Assembly (NCBI RefSeq): GCF_030161595.1
Contig: NZ_BSUM01000001.1
Location: 2,976,001 to 3,040,000 of the forward strand
Direction of reading: 5' to 3'
DNA from: Litorihabitans aurantiacus
Lineage (GTDB): Bacteria > Actinomycetota > Actinomycetes > Actinomycetales > Beutenbergiaceae
DNA: 64,000 nt
Shown: positions 10,275 to 18,304 of the stretch, piece after piece
Position numbering within the stretch: position 1 is the stretch's first letter
How the letters are laid out: each line of letters opens with the position of its first letter
Program-made: the position numbers and the translations under genes
The notes under the pieces: generated by a model
Database searches by the model: none
What the model saw: only the letters and a program-made list of their open reading frames with translations
Told to the model about the DNA's origin: nothing

Positions 10275-11201
10275 TCACGCCCGAGCCCGGCGCTCCCGGG
10301 CCGCCCGGACCGCCCGCAGGCGCGGCCACGTCCGCACCGCCAGGACGACGGCGCCGGGCACCGTCGAGACGAGCGCCAGCAGACCGTAGGCGATCGAGAC
10401 GGCGAGACCGAGGCTCGCGGGGTGGCCGGAGGTCTCGAACACCCAGCCGGCCGCCGCCTCCCGCGGCCCCCAGCCGCCGACCCCGAGCGGGACCGACATC
10501 CCGCCGAGCGCGACGGCGGCCAGGCCCGGCAGCTCCGCCGGCGGGAACCGGGGCGCGACGGCGATCGCCGCGAGGACGAACATCGCGACGAACGTGGCCC
10601 ATCCGAGCAGCGACAGCGCGGTGATCCGGGCGACCTCGCGCCCGCCGAGCCCGCGCAGCCACCGCCGGCTCAGGACGGCCGCGGCGAGCGCGACGGCGAG
10701 CGCGGCGACCGCGACCAGCGGCGCGAGCGGGAGCAGCACGACGCCCGCCGCCGCGAACACGATCGTCGTGCCGACCAGGCGCTCGGCGGCGACGGCGCGG
10801 ACGCTGCTGGTCAGCGCCTGGCGTGCGGCGGGGGCCTCGTGGTCGCTGCTGTCGTCCAGGGCCCGCACCAGGTCGCCGCCGACACCCCCGGGCAGGACGC
10901 CGTTGAGGAACGCGGACTGCCAGCAGCGTGCGACCGCGGACCGGGTCGTGAGCGGGATGCCGTGGTGGCGGGCGACGACGCGCGCCCGCAGTCCCTGCAG
11001 CACCACCCCGAGACCCCCGAGGAGCGCGCCGCCGAGCAGCGCCCACCACGGCAGCGACGTCAGGGCGTCCGCGAACGGCCCCCAGCCCCAGGCGGCGCCG
11101 AGCGCCACCAGGAGCCCGACGCTCACGAGCACCTGCGCCGCGGCGATCGCGATCACCCGGGCGCGGGTACGGGAACGGGCGCCGGGGTCGGGACCGGTCA
11201 C
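10275..11201 (-). CDS. UPF0104 / LPG-synthase-type flippase-like integral membrane protein
   Basis: 308 residues from GTG 11201, overlapping the upstream methyltransferase stop by 4 bp. About eight membrane helices are visible, with family signatures F-L-N-G-V-L-P-G-G-V-G-G-D-L-V-R and G-G-M-S-V-P-L-G-V-G-G-W-G-P-R-E. This is the flippase half (PF03706) of lysyl-phosphatidylglycerol synthases without the aminoacyl-transferase domain. In glycolipid loci it is thought to translocate a lipid-linked product. Here it is last in the pterin-linked operon, so export or flipping of that operon's product is the reasonable inference. Confidence 0.88.
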   Translation of the reverse strand: MTGPDPGARSRTRARVIAIAAAQVLVSVGLLVALGAAWGWGPFADALTSLPWWALLGGALLGGLGVVLQGLRARVVARHHGIPLTTRSAVARCWQSAFLNGVLPGGVGGDLVRALDDSSDHEAPAARQALTSSVRAVAAERLVGTTIVFAAAGVVLLPLAPLVAVAALAVALAAAVLSRRWLRGLGGREVARITALSLLGWATFVAMFVLAAIAVAPRFPPAELPGLAAVALGGMSVPLGVGGWGPREAAAGWVFETSGHPASLGLAVSIAYGLLALVSTVPGAVVLAVRTWPRLRAVRAARERRARA

Positions 11202-12070
11202 GGGACGCGTCGGTCGCGGGGCGGGAGGCTCAGCAGGTCGACGTGGCCCACCCGCACCCGCAGCTCCCCGCGCTCCAGCTGCTGCTCGCGTCGCCGCCAC
11301 CACGCCTGCGCGCGGTCGGCGGACGACGGGTCCTGCTCGGCGACGACGTCGGCACGGTCGCGCACGTAGCGCCGCACGAGCGCGGCGTCGTCCGCGTCCG
11401 TCGCGCCGCCCGTCCCGAGGACCCAGTCGGTGGACCGCAGGTGCACCCGCGCACCGCGGGCGCGCAGGGCGGCCGCGACGACGTCGGCGGCCCCGGGTCC
11501 CAGGAGCCCGCCGCGCCGCTGGTGGGCGTCGAAGGTCGCGGCGACGAACGCGTCGTCGGGGTCGGACGGGTGCAGCTCGACCTCGCCGGTGACGCTCAGG
11601 CTCAGGAGCGCGGGGATCCCGGGTCGACCGACCGGTGCGAGGGCGTCGAGGAGGTGCCCGACGTCGTCGGGCCGCAGCAGGTCCAGGAGCGCCGCGCACG
11701 TCACCAGCGTCGCCGGGCCCTCCGGCTCGAGGTCGGCGAGGAGGTCGGTCAGGCAGTCGGCACCGGCGAGGACCCACCGCGCCTCGACCCCGGGCGCGGC
11801 CTCGCCGGTGTCCGCGACGGCGGCGAGATCGGCGTCGTGGTCCACGAGGCTCCACCGCTGGCGGCCCGGCAGCCGCGGGGCGAGCCACGCGAGGTTCGAC
11901 CCCGTGCCGGCGCCGAGGTCGACCACGTCCCACGCGGCCGCCTCGTCCGCGCCGACCTCGCGCAGGTGCTCGCGCAGCAGGGCCAGCAGGTCGCGGGCGC
12001 GCTCGCGCGCGCGGTGGTCGGCCGAGCGCCGCAGTGCGAGCCAGTCCGCCTCGACGGGTCGCTCTACCAT
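11198..12070 (-). CDS. Class I SAM-dependent methyltransferase
   Basis: 290 residues from ATG 12070, with a 7-bp overlap with the glycosyltransferase end. Motif I is V-V-D-L-G-A-G-T-G-S-N-L-A-W-L-A-P, the acidic ribose-binding position is S-L-V-D-H-D, and a later T-L-V-T-C-A-A-L-L-D-L strand fits motif IV. The C-terminal half, with a W-W-R-R-R-E-Q-Q-L-E stretch, is specific to a group of actinobacterial homologues found beside pterin-synthase-like genes. The methyl acceptor is unknown, presumably the lipid-sugar or pterin-derived intermediate of this operon. Confidence 0.9.
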   Translation of the reverse strand: MVERPVEADWLALRRSADHRARERARDLLALLREHLREVGADEAAAWDVVDLGAGTGSNLAWLAPRLPGRQRWSLVDHDADLAAVADTGEAAPGVEARWVLAGADCLTDLLADLEPEGPATLVTCAALLDLLRPDDVGHLLDALAPVGRPGIPALLSLSVTGEVELHPSDPDDAFVAATFDAHQRRGGLLGPGAADVVAAALRARGARVHLRSTDWVLGTGGATDADDAALVRRYVRDRADVVAEQDPSSADRAQAWWRRREQQLERGELRVRVGHVDLLSLPPRDRRVP

Positions 12071-13170
12071 CCGATCGCCTCCCTGATCCGTACCGCCGTC
12101 GCGTCCCACCCGCTGAGGTGCTCGCGGTGACGCCGCGCCGCACGGGACCACTCCGCCCGCAGCGTCGCATCCGCCAGCCACCGCTCGAGCACGGCGGCCA
12201 GGGACGCGCCGTCGGTCACGTCGACCGCGGCTCCGGGCAGCGGGAGGTCGGCCCGGACGCCGTCGCCGCGCAGAGCCTCGACCGCGCCGGTCCCCGCGGC
12301 CACGACCGCCGGCACCCCGCGGGCCAGCGCCTCCGTGACGACCATCCCGTAGGTCTCGGCGAGCGAGGGCAGGACCAGCAGGTCGCAGCCGTCCCAGACC
12401 GCGTCCAGCTCCTCGCCCGTGCGGGGGCCCAGAACCTCGACGTGCGGGCCGAGACGCGCAGCGGTGCCGCGCACGGCCGAGGCGTAGGCGGGATCCGCAC
12501 CCTCCGGTCCGACGACGAGCGCCGAGAACCGGGTCGCGGGCCGCGCCCCGGGGGCCTCGAGAGCGGCGAGCGCCTCGAGCGCCGCCACCGCGTTCTTGCG
12601 CGGCGTGAGGGCCCCGAGCACGAGCAGCCGCGGCGGCCGGCTCCCCCGGGCGAGCCTGGCCGGATCGACCCCCGGGGTCGCGACGGCGACGCGGGTGAGA
12701 CCGTGGCGCACCGCCAGGTCCTCGCGGGTCCACCGGCTCGTCGCGACGACCGCGTCGGCCCCGACCAGCGCGCGGCGCTCCGCGGCGGCGAGCGCGAGGG
12801 CGTCGTCGCCCGCACCAGGCCCCGAACCGGAACCCGCACCGGCACCGGCCCGCCCGCCCTCGAGCGCCAGCGGTAGGTGCACGAGCACCGTCACGCGCGT
12901 GCCGGAGGCCCTCGCCGCGGCGAGCTCGTCCGGCGCGGCGGAGGCGATCAGGCCGTCGACGACGACGTCGTCGTGACGCGCGAGCGCCCGCCGCAGCTCG
13001 TCCCGGTCGGCGGGTCCGGGGGTGGGCCAGCGACCGGGGATCCGCTCCTCCCCCACCTCGAGGCCGGCCGCGCGCAGCTCCTCGAGCACCCGCCGGTCGT
13101 AGGCGCTGCCGCCGGACGGTCCCGGCAGGCCACCGGGGACGACGAGGGCCCGGCCGCGGCCCTCAGGCAC
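12064..13170 (-). CDS. Glycosyltransferase family 4-like (GT-B fold)
   Basis: 368 residues from GTG 13170, overlapping the end of the pterin-synthase-like gene by 8 bp. The N-terminal half carries V-V-P-G-G-L-P-G-P-S-G-G-S-A-Y-D-R-R-V, a nucleotide-sugar glycosyltransferase opening. The C-terminal GT4 core has L-L-V-L-G-A-L-T-P-R-K-N, then P-S-L-A-E-T-Y-G-M-V-V-T-E-A-L-A-R-G-V-P-V, where the E-x7-E pair binds the sugar nucleotide. An alternating Gly-Ala-Ser-Pro insertion sits near residue 130. It likely acts on the cytosolic face and transfers a sugar to the operon's lipid or pterin acceptor. Confidence 0.9.
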   Translation of the reverse strand: MPEGRGRALVVPGGLPGPSGGSAYDRRVLEELRAAGLEVGEERIPGRWPTPGPADRDELRRALARHDDVVVDGLIASAAPDELAAARASGTRVTVLVHLPLALEGGRAGAGAGSGSGPGAGDDALALAAAERRALVGADAVVATSRWTREDLAVRHGLTRVAVATPGVDPARLARGSRPPRLLVLGALTPRKNAVAALEALAALEAPGARPATRFSALVVGPEGADPAYASAVRGTAARLGPHVEVLGPRTGEELDAVWDGCDLLVLPSLAETYGMVVTEALARGVPAVVAAGTGAVEALRGDGVRADLPLPGAAVDVTDGASLAAVLERWLADATLRAEWSRAARRHREHLSGWDATAVRIREAIGW

Positions 13171-13543
13171 GCAGGTCGACGTCGTGGGCGACCCACGCGT
13201 CGGGGTGCTCGCGCACGACGACCCCGACCCCCGCGATGTCCTCACCCGCGCGCTCGGCCAGGGACTGCGCGACGTGACCCGCGACGGCCTCGGTGGTGCT
13301 CAGCCGACCCGCGAAGACCGGCGACTCGTCGAGGTTGGCGTACCGCAGCGGGTCGAGGACCTCGGCCAGCTGCCGGCTCGCCTCACCGATGTCCATCACG
13401 ACGGCGTGCGGTCCCAGCTGCTCGCGGCGCCAGGTCGCCTCGATCACGAGCGTGGCCCCGTGCATCCCCTGCGCCGGGCCGAAGAACGGGTCGGGCAGGG
13501 TGTGGGCGATCATCACGTGGTCACGGACGGTCAGGCTGTACAC
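13163..13543 (-). CDS. 6-pyruvoyl-tetrahydropterin synthase / QueD-family homologue with altered metal site
   Basis: 126 residues from GTG 13543, preceded by GGAGGAA. Size and fold pattern match 6-pyruvoyl-tetrahydropterin synthase/QueD: M-I-A-H-T-L for the first zinc His, a central G-M-H-G-A-T segment, and a C-terminal V-V-V-R-E-H strand for substrate anchoring. In canonical enzymes the second site reads H-G-H and a catalytic Cys precedes it. Here it is H-G-A and no Cys is present, so metal binding and chemistry should differ. It lies between a dehydrogenase and a glycosyltransferase, not with queuosine genes, arguing for a specialised biosynthetic role. Confidence 0.87.
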   Translation of the reverse strand: MYSLTVRDHVMIAHTLPDPFFGPAQGMHGATLVIEATWRREQLGPHAVVMDIGEASRQLAEVLDPLRYANLDESPVFAGRLSTTEAVAGHVAQSLAERAGEDIAGVGVVVREHPDAWVAHDVDLRA

Positions 13544-14546
13544 GGCTTCCTCCAGGTCGTTCGGTCGCGGCCCCCGGGTAGGCCACCGCGACACATCCTG
13601 CCGACCCGGGGCGTCCGAGCCCGGCCATCGCGTCGGCGATGTCGGCGAAGTCGACGTCGCCGCCGATGAGGACGTCGAAGGCCGGGTCGGCGAGGGCCGC
13701 GAGCGCCGTCGCCATCCGCGCCCGCAGGTCGCGCCGGTGCCGACGGGCGCGCCCCACCCGACCCACCTGGCTGGCCGTGATCCTCAGCCGGCGGGCGTGG
13801 AAGTCCTCCCCGAGCGGAACGCGCGGGGCGGTCGCACCGAACCAGGAGACCTCGACCAGCTCGGCCTCGTCGCCGAGCAGGCGGAGCGCGAGGTCGAGCC
13901 CCGACTCGCTCGCCGAGACGTGGAGGACGAGGTCGCAGTCCCCGGCCGCGTCGTCGGGCGCGACGGCGTCCAGACCCTGCGCGGCGAGGCGCCGCCGCGC
14001 GTCGTCGTCGACCTCCACGACCTGCAGGCGATCGAGGGGGAACCCGCGCAGCAGCAGGGCGAGGGCACCGCCGACGAGGCCACCACCCACGACCGCGACG
14101 CGGTCGCCGAGGCACGGCGGGGCGTCCCACAGGGCGTTGAGCGCGGTCTCGACCGTGCCGGCGAGGACCGCGCGGCGGGAGGGCACGCCGTCGGGGACCG
14201 GGGCGAGCGCCGCGACCGGGACGACGTAGCGGTCCTGGTGCGGGTACAGGCAGAACACCCGCCGCCCGCGCCACGCGGCCGGGCCGTGCTCGACGACCCC
14301 GACCGAGAGGTAGCCGTACTTCACCGGGAACGGGAGGTCGCCGGCCTGGAAGGGCGCCCGCATGCGCTGCGTCTGCGAGGCCGGCACGAGCCCGCGCCGC
14401 ACCAGCGTCTCGGTCCCGCGGCTGATGCCGCTCCAGAGCGTGCGCACGACGGCGTCGTCCGGCCCCGGCTCGGGCAGGTCCTCGGGGCGCAGCTCACCCT
14501 CGTCCGGTCCCGTCGCCCACCAGGCGAGGGCGCCGCCGGCGCTCAC
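13521..14546 (-). CDS. Zinc-less medium-chain dehydrogenase/reductase
   Basis: 341 residues from ATG 14546. It opens with an MDR-type GroES fold, S-G-I-S-R-G-T-E-T-L-V-R-R-G, then F-P-V-K-Y-G-Y and the nucleotide loop V-A-V-V-G-G-G-L-V-G-G-A-L-A-L-L-L. The catalytic and structural zinc cysteines of alcohol dehydrogenases are absent, as in the BchC/theonine-like branch, so it may be a zinc-independent NAD(P)-dependent reductase. It overlaps the CDP-alcohol phosphotransferase end by 4 bp and runs 23 bp into the pterin-synthase-like start, which fits a single polycistronic unit. Confidence 0.87.
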   Translation of the reverse strand: MSAGGALAWWATGPDEGELRPEDLPEPGPDDAVVRTLWSGISRGTETLVRRGLVPASQTQRMRAPFQAGDLPFPVKYGYLSVGVVEHGPAAWRGRRVFCLYPHQDRYVVPVAALAPVPDGVPSRRAVLAGTVETALNALWDAPPCLGDRVAVVGGGLVGGALALLLRGFPLDRLQVVEVDDDARRRLAAQGLDAVAPDDAAGDCDLVLHVSASESGLDLALRLLGDEAELVEVSWFGATAPRVPLGEDFHARRLRITASQVGRVGRARRHRRDLRARMATALAALADPAFDVLIGGDVDFADIADAMAGLGRPGSAGCVAVAYPGAATERPGGSRVQPDRP

Positions 14547-15348
14547 GACCGTCCCCCCGCGGCGTGCCGGCGCTCGAGGGCGACGACGTCGCGGCCGAAC
14601 GAGATCGCCAGCAGGGCGAGGGCGGCCGCGGTGATCGCGGCGGCGAGCGCGGGAGGCACGACCGGCAGGAGCGCGAGGACGAGGCCGACCCCTGGACGGC
14701 CGCGACGACGCGCCGGAACTGGCTGAAGCGCAGCTCGCCGCGCAGCGCGGGGCGCCACCACCCGATCAGCACGAAGGCGTACCGCATCCCCCCGACCAGG
14801 AGCGCGAACCAGCCGACGACCGGCACGAGCAGCGCGGAGAGCACCAGCAGGAGCGCGGCGTCGGACTCCATGTCGAGCCGGCCGCCCGCCTCGCTCGCGG
14901 TCCCGGTGCGCCGCGCGACCCACCCGTCGACCGCGTCCAGGGCGAGCGCGACGCCGGCGACCGCGGCCAGCGGCCAGGTGCGGACCGGCACCTGGCCGAC
15001 GAGCGCGAGCACGGTGGTGGCGGCGACGACACCGATGAGGGCCGTGCGCGCCAGCGTGACGAGGTCGGCCGGACCCGCCGCCGGCGGCCGGCGCCGCAGG
15101 ACCGACGCCGCGGCGAGACCGGGGACGACCAGGGCGGCCAGCACGGCGGCCGACCCCGGGAGGGGGCCGGCGCCGACGACGGCGGCCAGCGACCCGGCGG
15201 CGAGCACGGCGCCGACGGGGGCGGCCACGGGGACCGCCACGGCGACGGTCGCCCGGCGGCCGCGCGGCGGTGCTGCGGGGACGACGGCGGAGGGCGTCCG
15301 CTCGCGCGACGTCGGCCTCCCGGCGGTCGTCGACGAGGGTCCTGGCAT
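14543..15348 (-). CDS. CDP-alcohol phosphatidyltransferase family protein (apparent frameshift)
   Basis: ATG 15348 with a basic N-terminus, then five to six hydrophobic helices. The CDP-alcohol motif D-G-x2-A-R-x8-G-x3-D-x3-D is seen as D-A-V-D-G-W-V-A-R-R-T ... G-G-R-L-D-M-E-S-D-A, with a slightly altered first Asp spacing. Near 14689-14692 (C4, read G4 on the coding strand after CA) one base appears to be missing. Restoring it gives a normal last helix L-V-L-A-L-L-P-V-V-P and a stop at 14543. The enzyme would couple a CDP-activated alcohol to a second alcohol at the membrane. First gene of the six-gene operon. Confidence 0.82.
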
Positions 15349-15474
15349 CCCCCGATCCTAGGCGGGCCCGGTCCCCGGGCCCCGGCCCGGTCCCGTCCCG
15401 CCCTCGGCCGCGCCGCGCGCCCACGAGCCCGCCGTAGGCCCGTCGCGCGCCTCGCCGTAGGCTGGCGAGAAGAG

Positions 15475-16968
15475 ATGTCGCGCCACCCGGGTGCCGGCAC
15501 GCAGCCGATGCGGAGGCGGGTGGTGGTGCACGAGGGCACGGACGTCCTGCCGGCCGTCGCCGTCGAGCGTGTCGCCTCGACCTGGCTGCCGACCGACCAC
15601 GCCCGCTTCCGGATGCACGGCTTCCGCGACAGCAACGGTGTCGAGCACGTCGCGCTCGTCCACGGTGACGTCGCCGGCGCTCCCGACCCCGTCCTGCTCC
15701 GCATGCACTCCGAGTGCCTCACGGGTGACGCGCTCGGGTCGCGCCGCTGCGACTGCGGCGAGCAGCTGCAGGCGTCGATGGCCCGGATCGCGGCCGCCGG
15801 GGTCGGGGTCGTGATCTACGTGCGGGGGCACGAGGGGCGCGGGATCGGCCTGCTGGAGAAGCTGCGCGCCTACGCGCTGCAGGACCGTGGCGTCGACACC
15901 GTCGACGCCAACCTCGCGCTCGGGCACCCGGCCGACGCGCGCACCTTCGACGCCGCTGCGGCGATCCTGCGGGACCTGGGCGTCCAGCGCGTCGACCTGC
16001 TGAGCTCCAACCCGCTGAAGGAGCACGCGCTGACGGCGCTGAACGTCGAGGTCAGCCGCCGTCGGGGTCTGGACGTCCTCGACCGCGCGGACAACGCGGC
16101 CTACCTCGAGACCAAGCGCCGCCGCATGTCGCACGACGCGGCCGGACGGACGTCGTCGCCGCCGCCGCCGCCATCGTCGAAGCCGACCTCGCACCCGACC
16201 TCGGCCCCCACCACCACCACCGCCACCGACGCCGAGGTGTGGCGCAGCCTCCTGGCGGGCCGCCCCGCCGCCGACCCCGACCACGAGCTCGTGCGCCGGT
16301 ACGGGCCGCTGGCGACCGCCCCGCGGGTGGTCGTGGCGCAGCTCGCGCAGAGCGCGGACGGGTTCATCACCTCGGCGGCGGGGACGGGCGACGTCGTGAC
16401 CGGCCCCGAGGACCACCGGCACCTGCACCGGCTGCGCGCGCTGGTGGACGCCGTCGTCGTCGGGGTCACCACGGTCGTCGTCGACGACCCGCGCCTGACC
16501 GTGCGGGAGACCGAGGGCGACGACCCGGTGCGCGTCGTCCTGGACCCGCACGGGCGCGCGCCCCGCACCGCCGGCGTGTTCACCGACGGCCTGGCGCCGA
16601 CGCTCTGGCTGACGGGCCGGCCCGACGTGCGACCGCCGTCGGACCAGGTCGAGGTGGTGCACCTGGCCGGACCCGACGGCGGCCCCCTCGCCGCCGCGCG
16701 GGTGCCGGGTGCCGTCGTCGCGATCCTGCGCGAGCGGGGCCGGGGTCGCGTGCTCGTCGAGGGCGGCGGCCGGACCGTGTCGTCCTTCCTCGCCGCGGGC
16801 GCGCTGGACCGGCTCTACCTCACGACGGCGCCGATCCTCATGGGTGGCGGTGTGCCGGGCCTGCGCTTCGAGGCCCTCGGCTCCCGGACCGGGATCCACC
16901 GACCGACGGTGCGCCGCCACCTCCTCGGCGCGGACACCTGCACGGAGTTCGACCTCTCGGTCGGCTGA
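15475..16968 (+). CDS. ribA: GTP cyclohydrolase II fused to RibD-type reductase domain
   Basis: 497 residues from ATG 15475. Residues about 20-220 are a GTP cyclohydrolase II: S-E-C-L-T-G-D-A-L-G-S-R-R-C-D-C (the three zinc Cys), Y-V-R-G-H-E-G-R-G-I-G-L, L-R-A-Y-A-L-Q-D and L-S-S-N-P-L-K. After a Pro/Ser/Thr linker, residues 260-490 form a RibD_C/dihydrofolate-reductase-like domain with A-D-G-F-I-T, V-G-V-T-T-V-V-V-D-D-P-R-L-T-V-R and V-L-V-E-G-G-G. Formation and reduction of a ribosylaminopyrimidine is predicted. No deaminase domain, and the gene is divergent from the pterin-linked operon, so a specialised rather than a housekeeping riboflavin role is likely. Confidence 0.88.
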   Translation: MSRHPGAGTQPMRRRVVVHEGTDVLPAVAVERVASTWLPTDHARFRMHGFRDSNGVEHVALVHGDVAGAPDPVLLRMHSECLTGDALGSRRCDCGEQLQASMARIAAAGVGVVIYVRGHEGRGIGLLEKLRAYALQDRGVDTVDANLALGHPADARTFDAAAAILRDLGVQRVDLLSSNPLKEHALTALNVEVSRRRGLDVLDRADNAAYLETKRRRMSHDAAGRTSSPPPPPSSKPTSHPTSAPTTTTATDAEVWRSLLAGRPAADPDHELVRRYGPLATAPRVVVAQLAQSADGFITSAAGTGDVVTGPEDHRHLHRLRALVDAVVVGVTTVVVDDPRLTVRETEGDDPVRVVLDPHGRAPRTAGVFTDGLAPTLWLTGRPDVRPPSDQVEVVHLAGPDGGPLAAARVPGAVVAILRERGRGRVLVEGGGRTVSSFLAAGALDRLYLTTAPILMGGGVPGLRFEALGSRTGIHRPTVRRHLLGADTCTEFDLSVG

Positions 16969-16971
16969 CGC

Positions 16972-16994
16972 GGACCACCCCCTCCGGGTGGTCC
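16972..16994 (+). terminator. Hairpin after the ribA-ribD fusion gene
   Basis: GGACCACCC at 16972-16980 pairs perfectly with GGGTGGTCC at 16986-16994 around a 5-nt loop, 4 bp after the TGA at 16966-16968. There is no long T run, which is normal for actinobacterial terminators. Confidence 0.6.
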
Positions 16995-17044
16995 CCGCCG
17001 TAGCGTGGGGGCACCGCACGCGAGCAGCAGACGAGGGGACCACC

Positions 17045-18273
17045 ATGCTGGGAGTGCACTCCGAGGTCGGCGATCTCGCCCAGGTGGTGCTGCACGAGCC
17101 GGGGCTCGAGCTCTACCGGCTCACGCCCGACAACGTGACCGGGCTGCTGTTCGACGACGTCATGTGGGTCGAGCGGGCGCAGGCCGAGCACCGCGCGTTC
17201 CAGCGGGCGCTGCGCGACCGCGGCGTCGTCGTGCACCTGTTCCGCGACCTGCTGGAGACCGCGCTCGACGAGCCCGGCGCGCGCGAGCTGGTGCAGTCCG
17301 AGCTCGTCACGGCGCAGCACGTCGGCGGCGGGCTGGAGCGCCACCTCACCGACCTGGTGGGGGCGATGCCCGCCAGTGACCTCGCGGGGGTGCTGATCGG
17401 CGGGCTGCTGAGGAGCGAGGCGGCGCAGGCGCTGCCGCGCGCCTCCAGCCTGCTGCTGTCGGTGCTGGACGACGACGACTTCCTCCTCCCGCCGCTGCCC
17501 AACCACCTCTACCAGCGTGACAACGTGGCGTGGATCTACGACGGCGTCGTCGTCAACCCGATGGCCCACCCCGCCCGGCAGCGCGAGGGGCTGAACTCCC
17601 GGCTCGTGCTCAACCACCACCCGCTGTTCACGGCCCAGCGCGTCCCGTTCCTGCGCGGCAACGACGCCGGGCACCACGCGCCCGCGACGGTCGAGGGCGG
17701 GGACGTGCTCGTGATCGGGAACCGCACGGTGATGGTCGGGCTCGGCGAGCGCACCGCACCGCAGGGCGTGGAGGCCCTCGCGCACGCGCTGTTCGCGGCC
17801 GACGCCGTCGACCGCGTCGTGGTGGTCGAGCTGCCGCGCACGCGCGCGTTCATGCACCTCGACACGGCGATGACGATGATCGACACCGCGACCTTCAGCG
17901 TCTACCCGCACCTGCCGGAGTCGCTGCGCTCGTACTCGCTGGTGGCGGAGCCCGGGGTGCCCCAGGGGACTTCACCGTGACGGAGAACGGCGACCTGTTC
18001 GGCGTCGTGGCCGAGGCCCTCGGGGTGGAGCGCGTGCAGGTGCTGCGCGCGCCGACGGACCGGTTCGAGGCGGCGCGCGAGCAGTGGGACGACGGCAACA
18101 ACTTCCTCGCGGTCTCGCCCGGGGTGGTGCTCGGGTACGAGCGGAACACGACCACCAACCGCTTCCTCGCCGACCACGGGATCGAGGTCGTGCCCCTGGT
18201 AGGTTCCGAGCTCGGCCGGGGGCGCGGCGGTCCTCGGTGCATGAGCTGCCCGATCGAGCGCGCGCCCGCGTAG
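17045..18273 (+). CDS. arcA: Arginine deiminase (apparent frameshift)
   Basis: ATG 17045 follows GAGGGGACC. The product hydrolyses L-arginine to citrulline and ammonia in the cytosol. Family signatures include V-G-D-L-A-Q-V-V-L-H-E-P-G, L-L-F-D-D-V-M-W-V, R-D-N-V-A-W-I, the substrate-binding E-G-G-D-V-L-V-I, the catalytic His in M-H-L-D-T, and the nucleophilic Cys at the end in G-G-P-R-C-M-S-C-P. The frame shifts by -1 at 17965-17968 (CAGGGG, expected five G). Joined, it has the normal length of about 410 residues. No arcB or arcC lies nearby, so a full ADI pathway is not evident here. Confidence 0.93.
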
Positions 18274-18304
18274 CGCCCTCGCCCCGCGACGGAAGGACGC
18301 CCCG

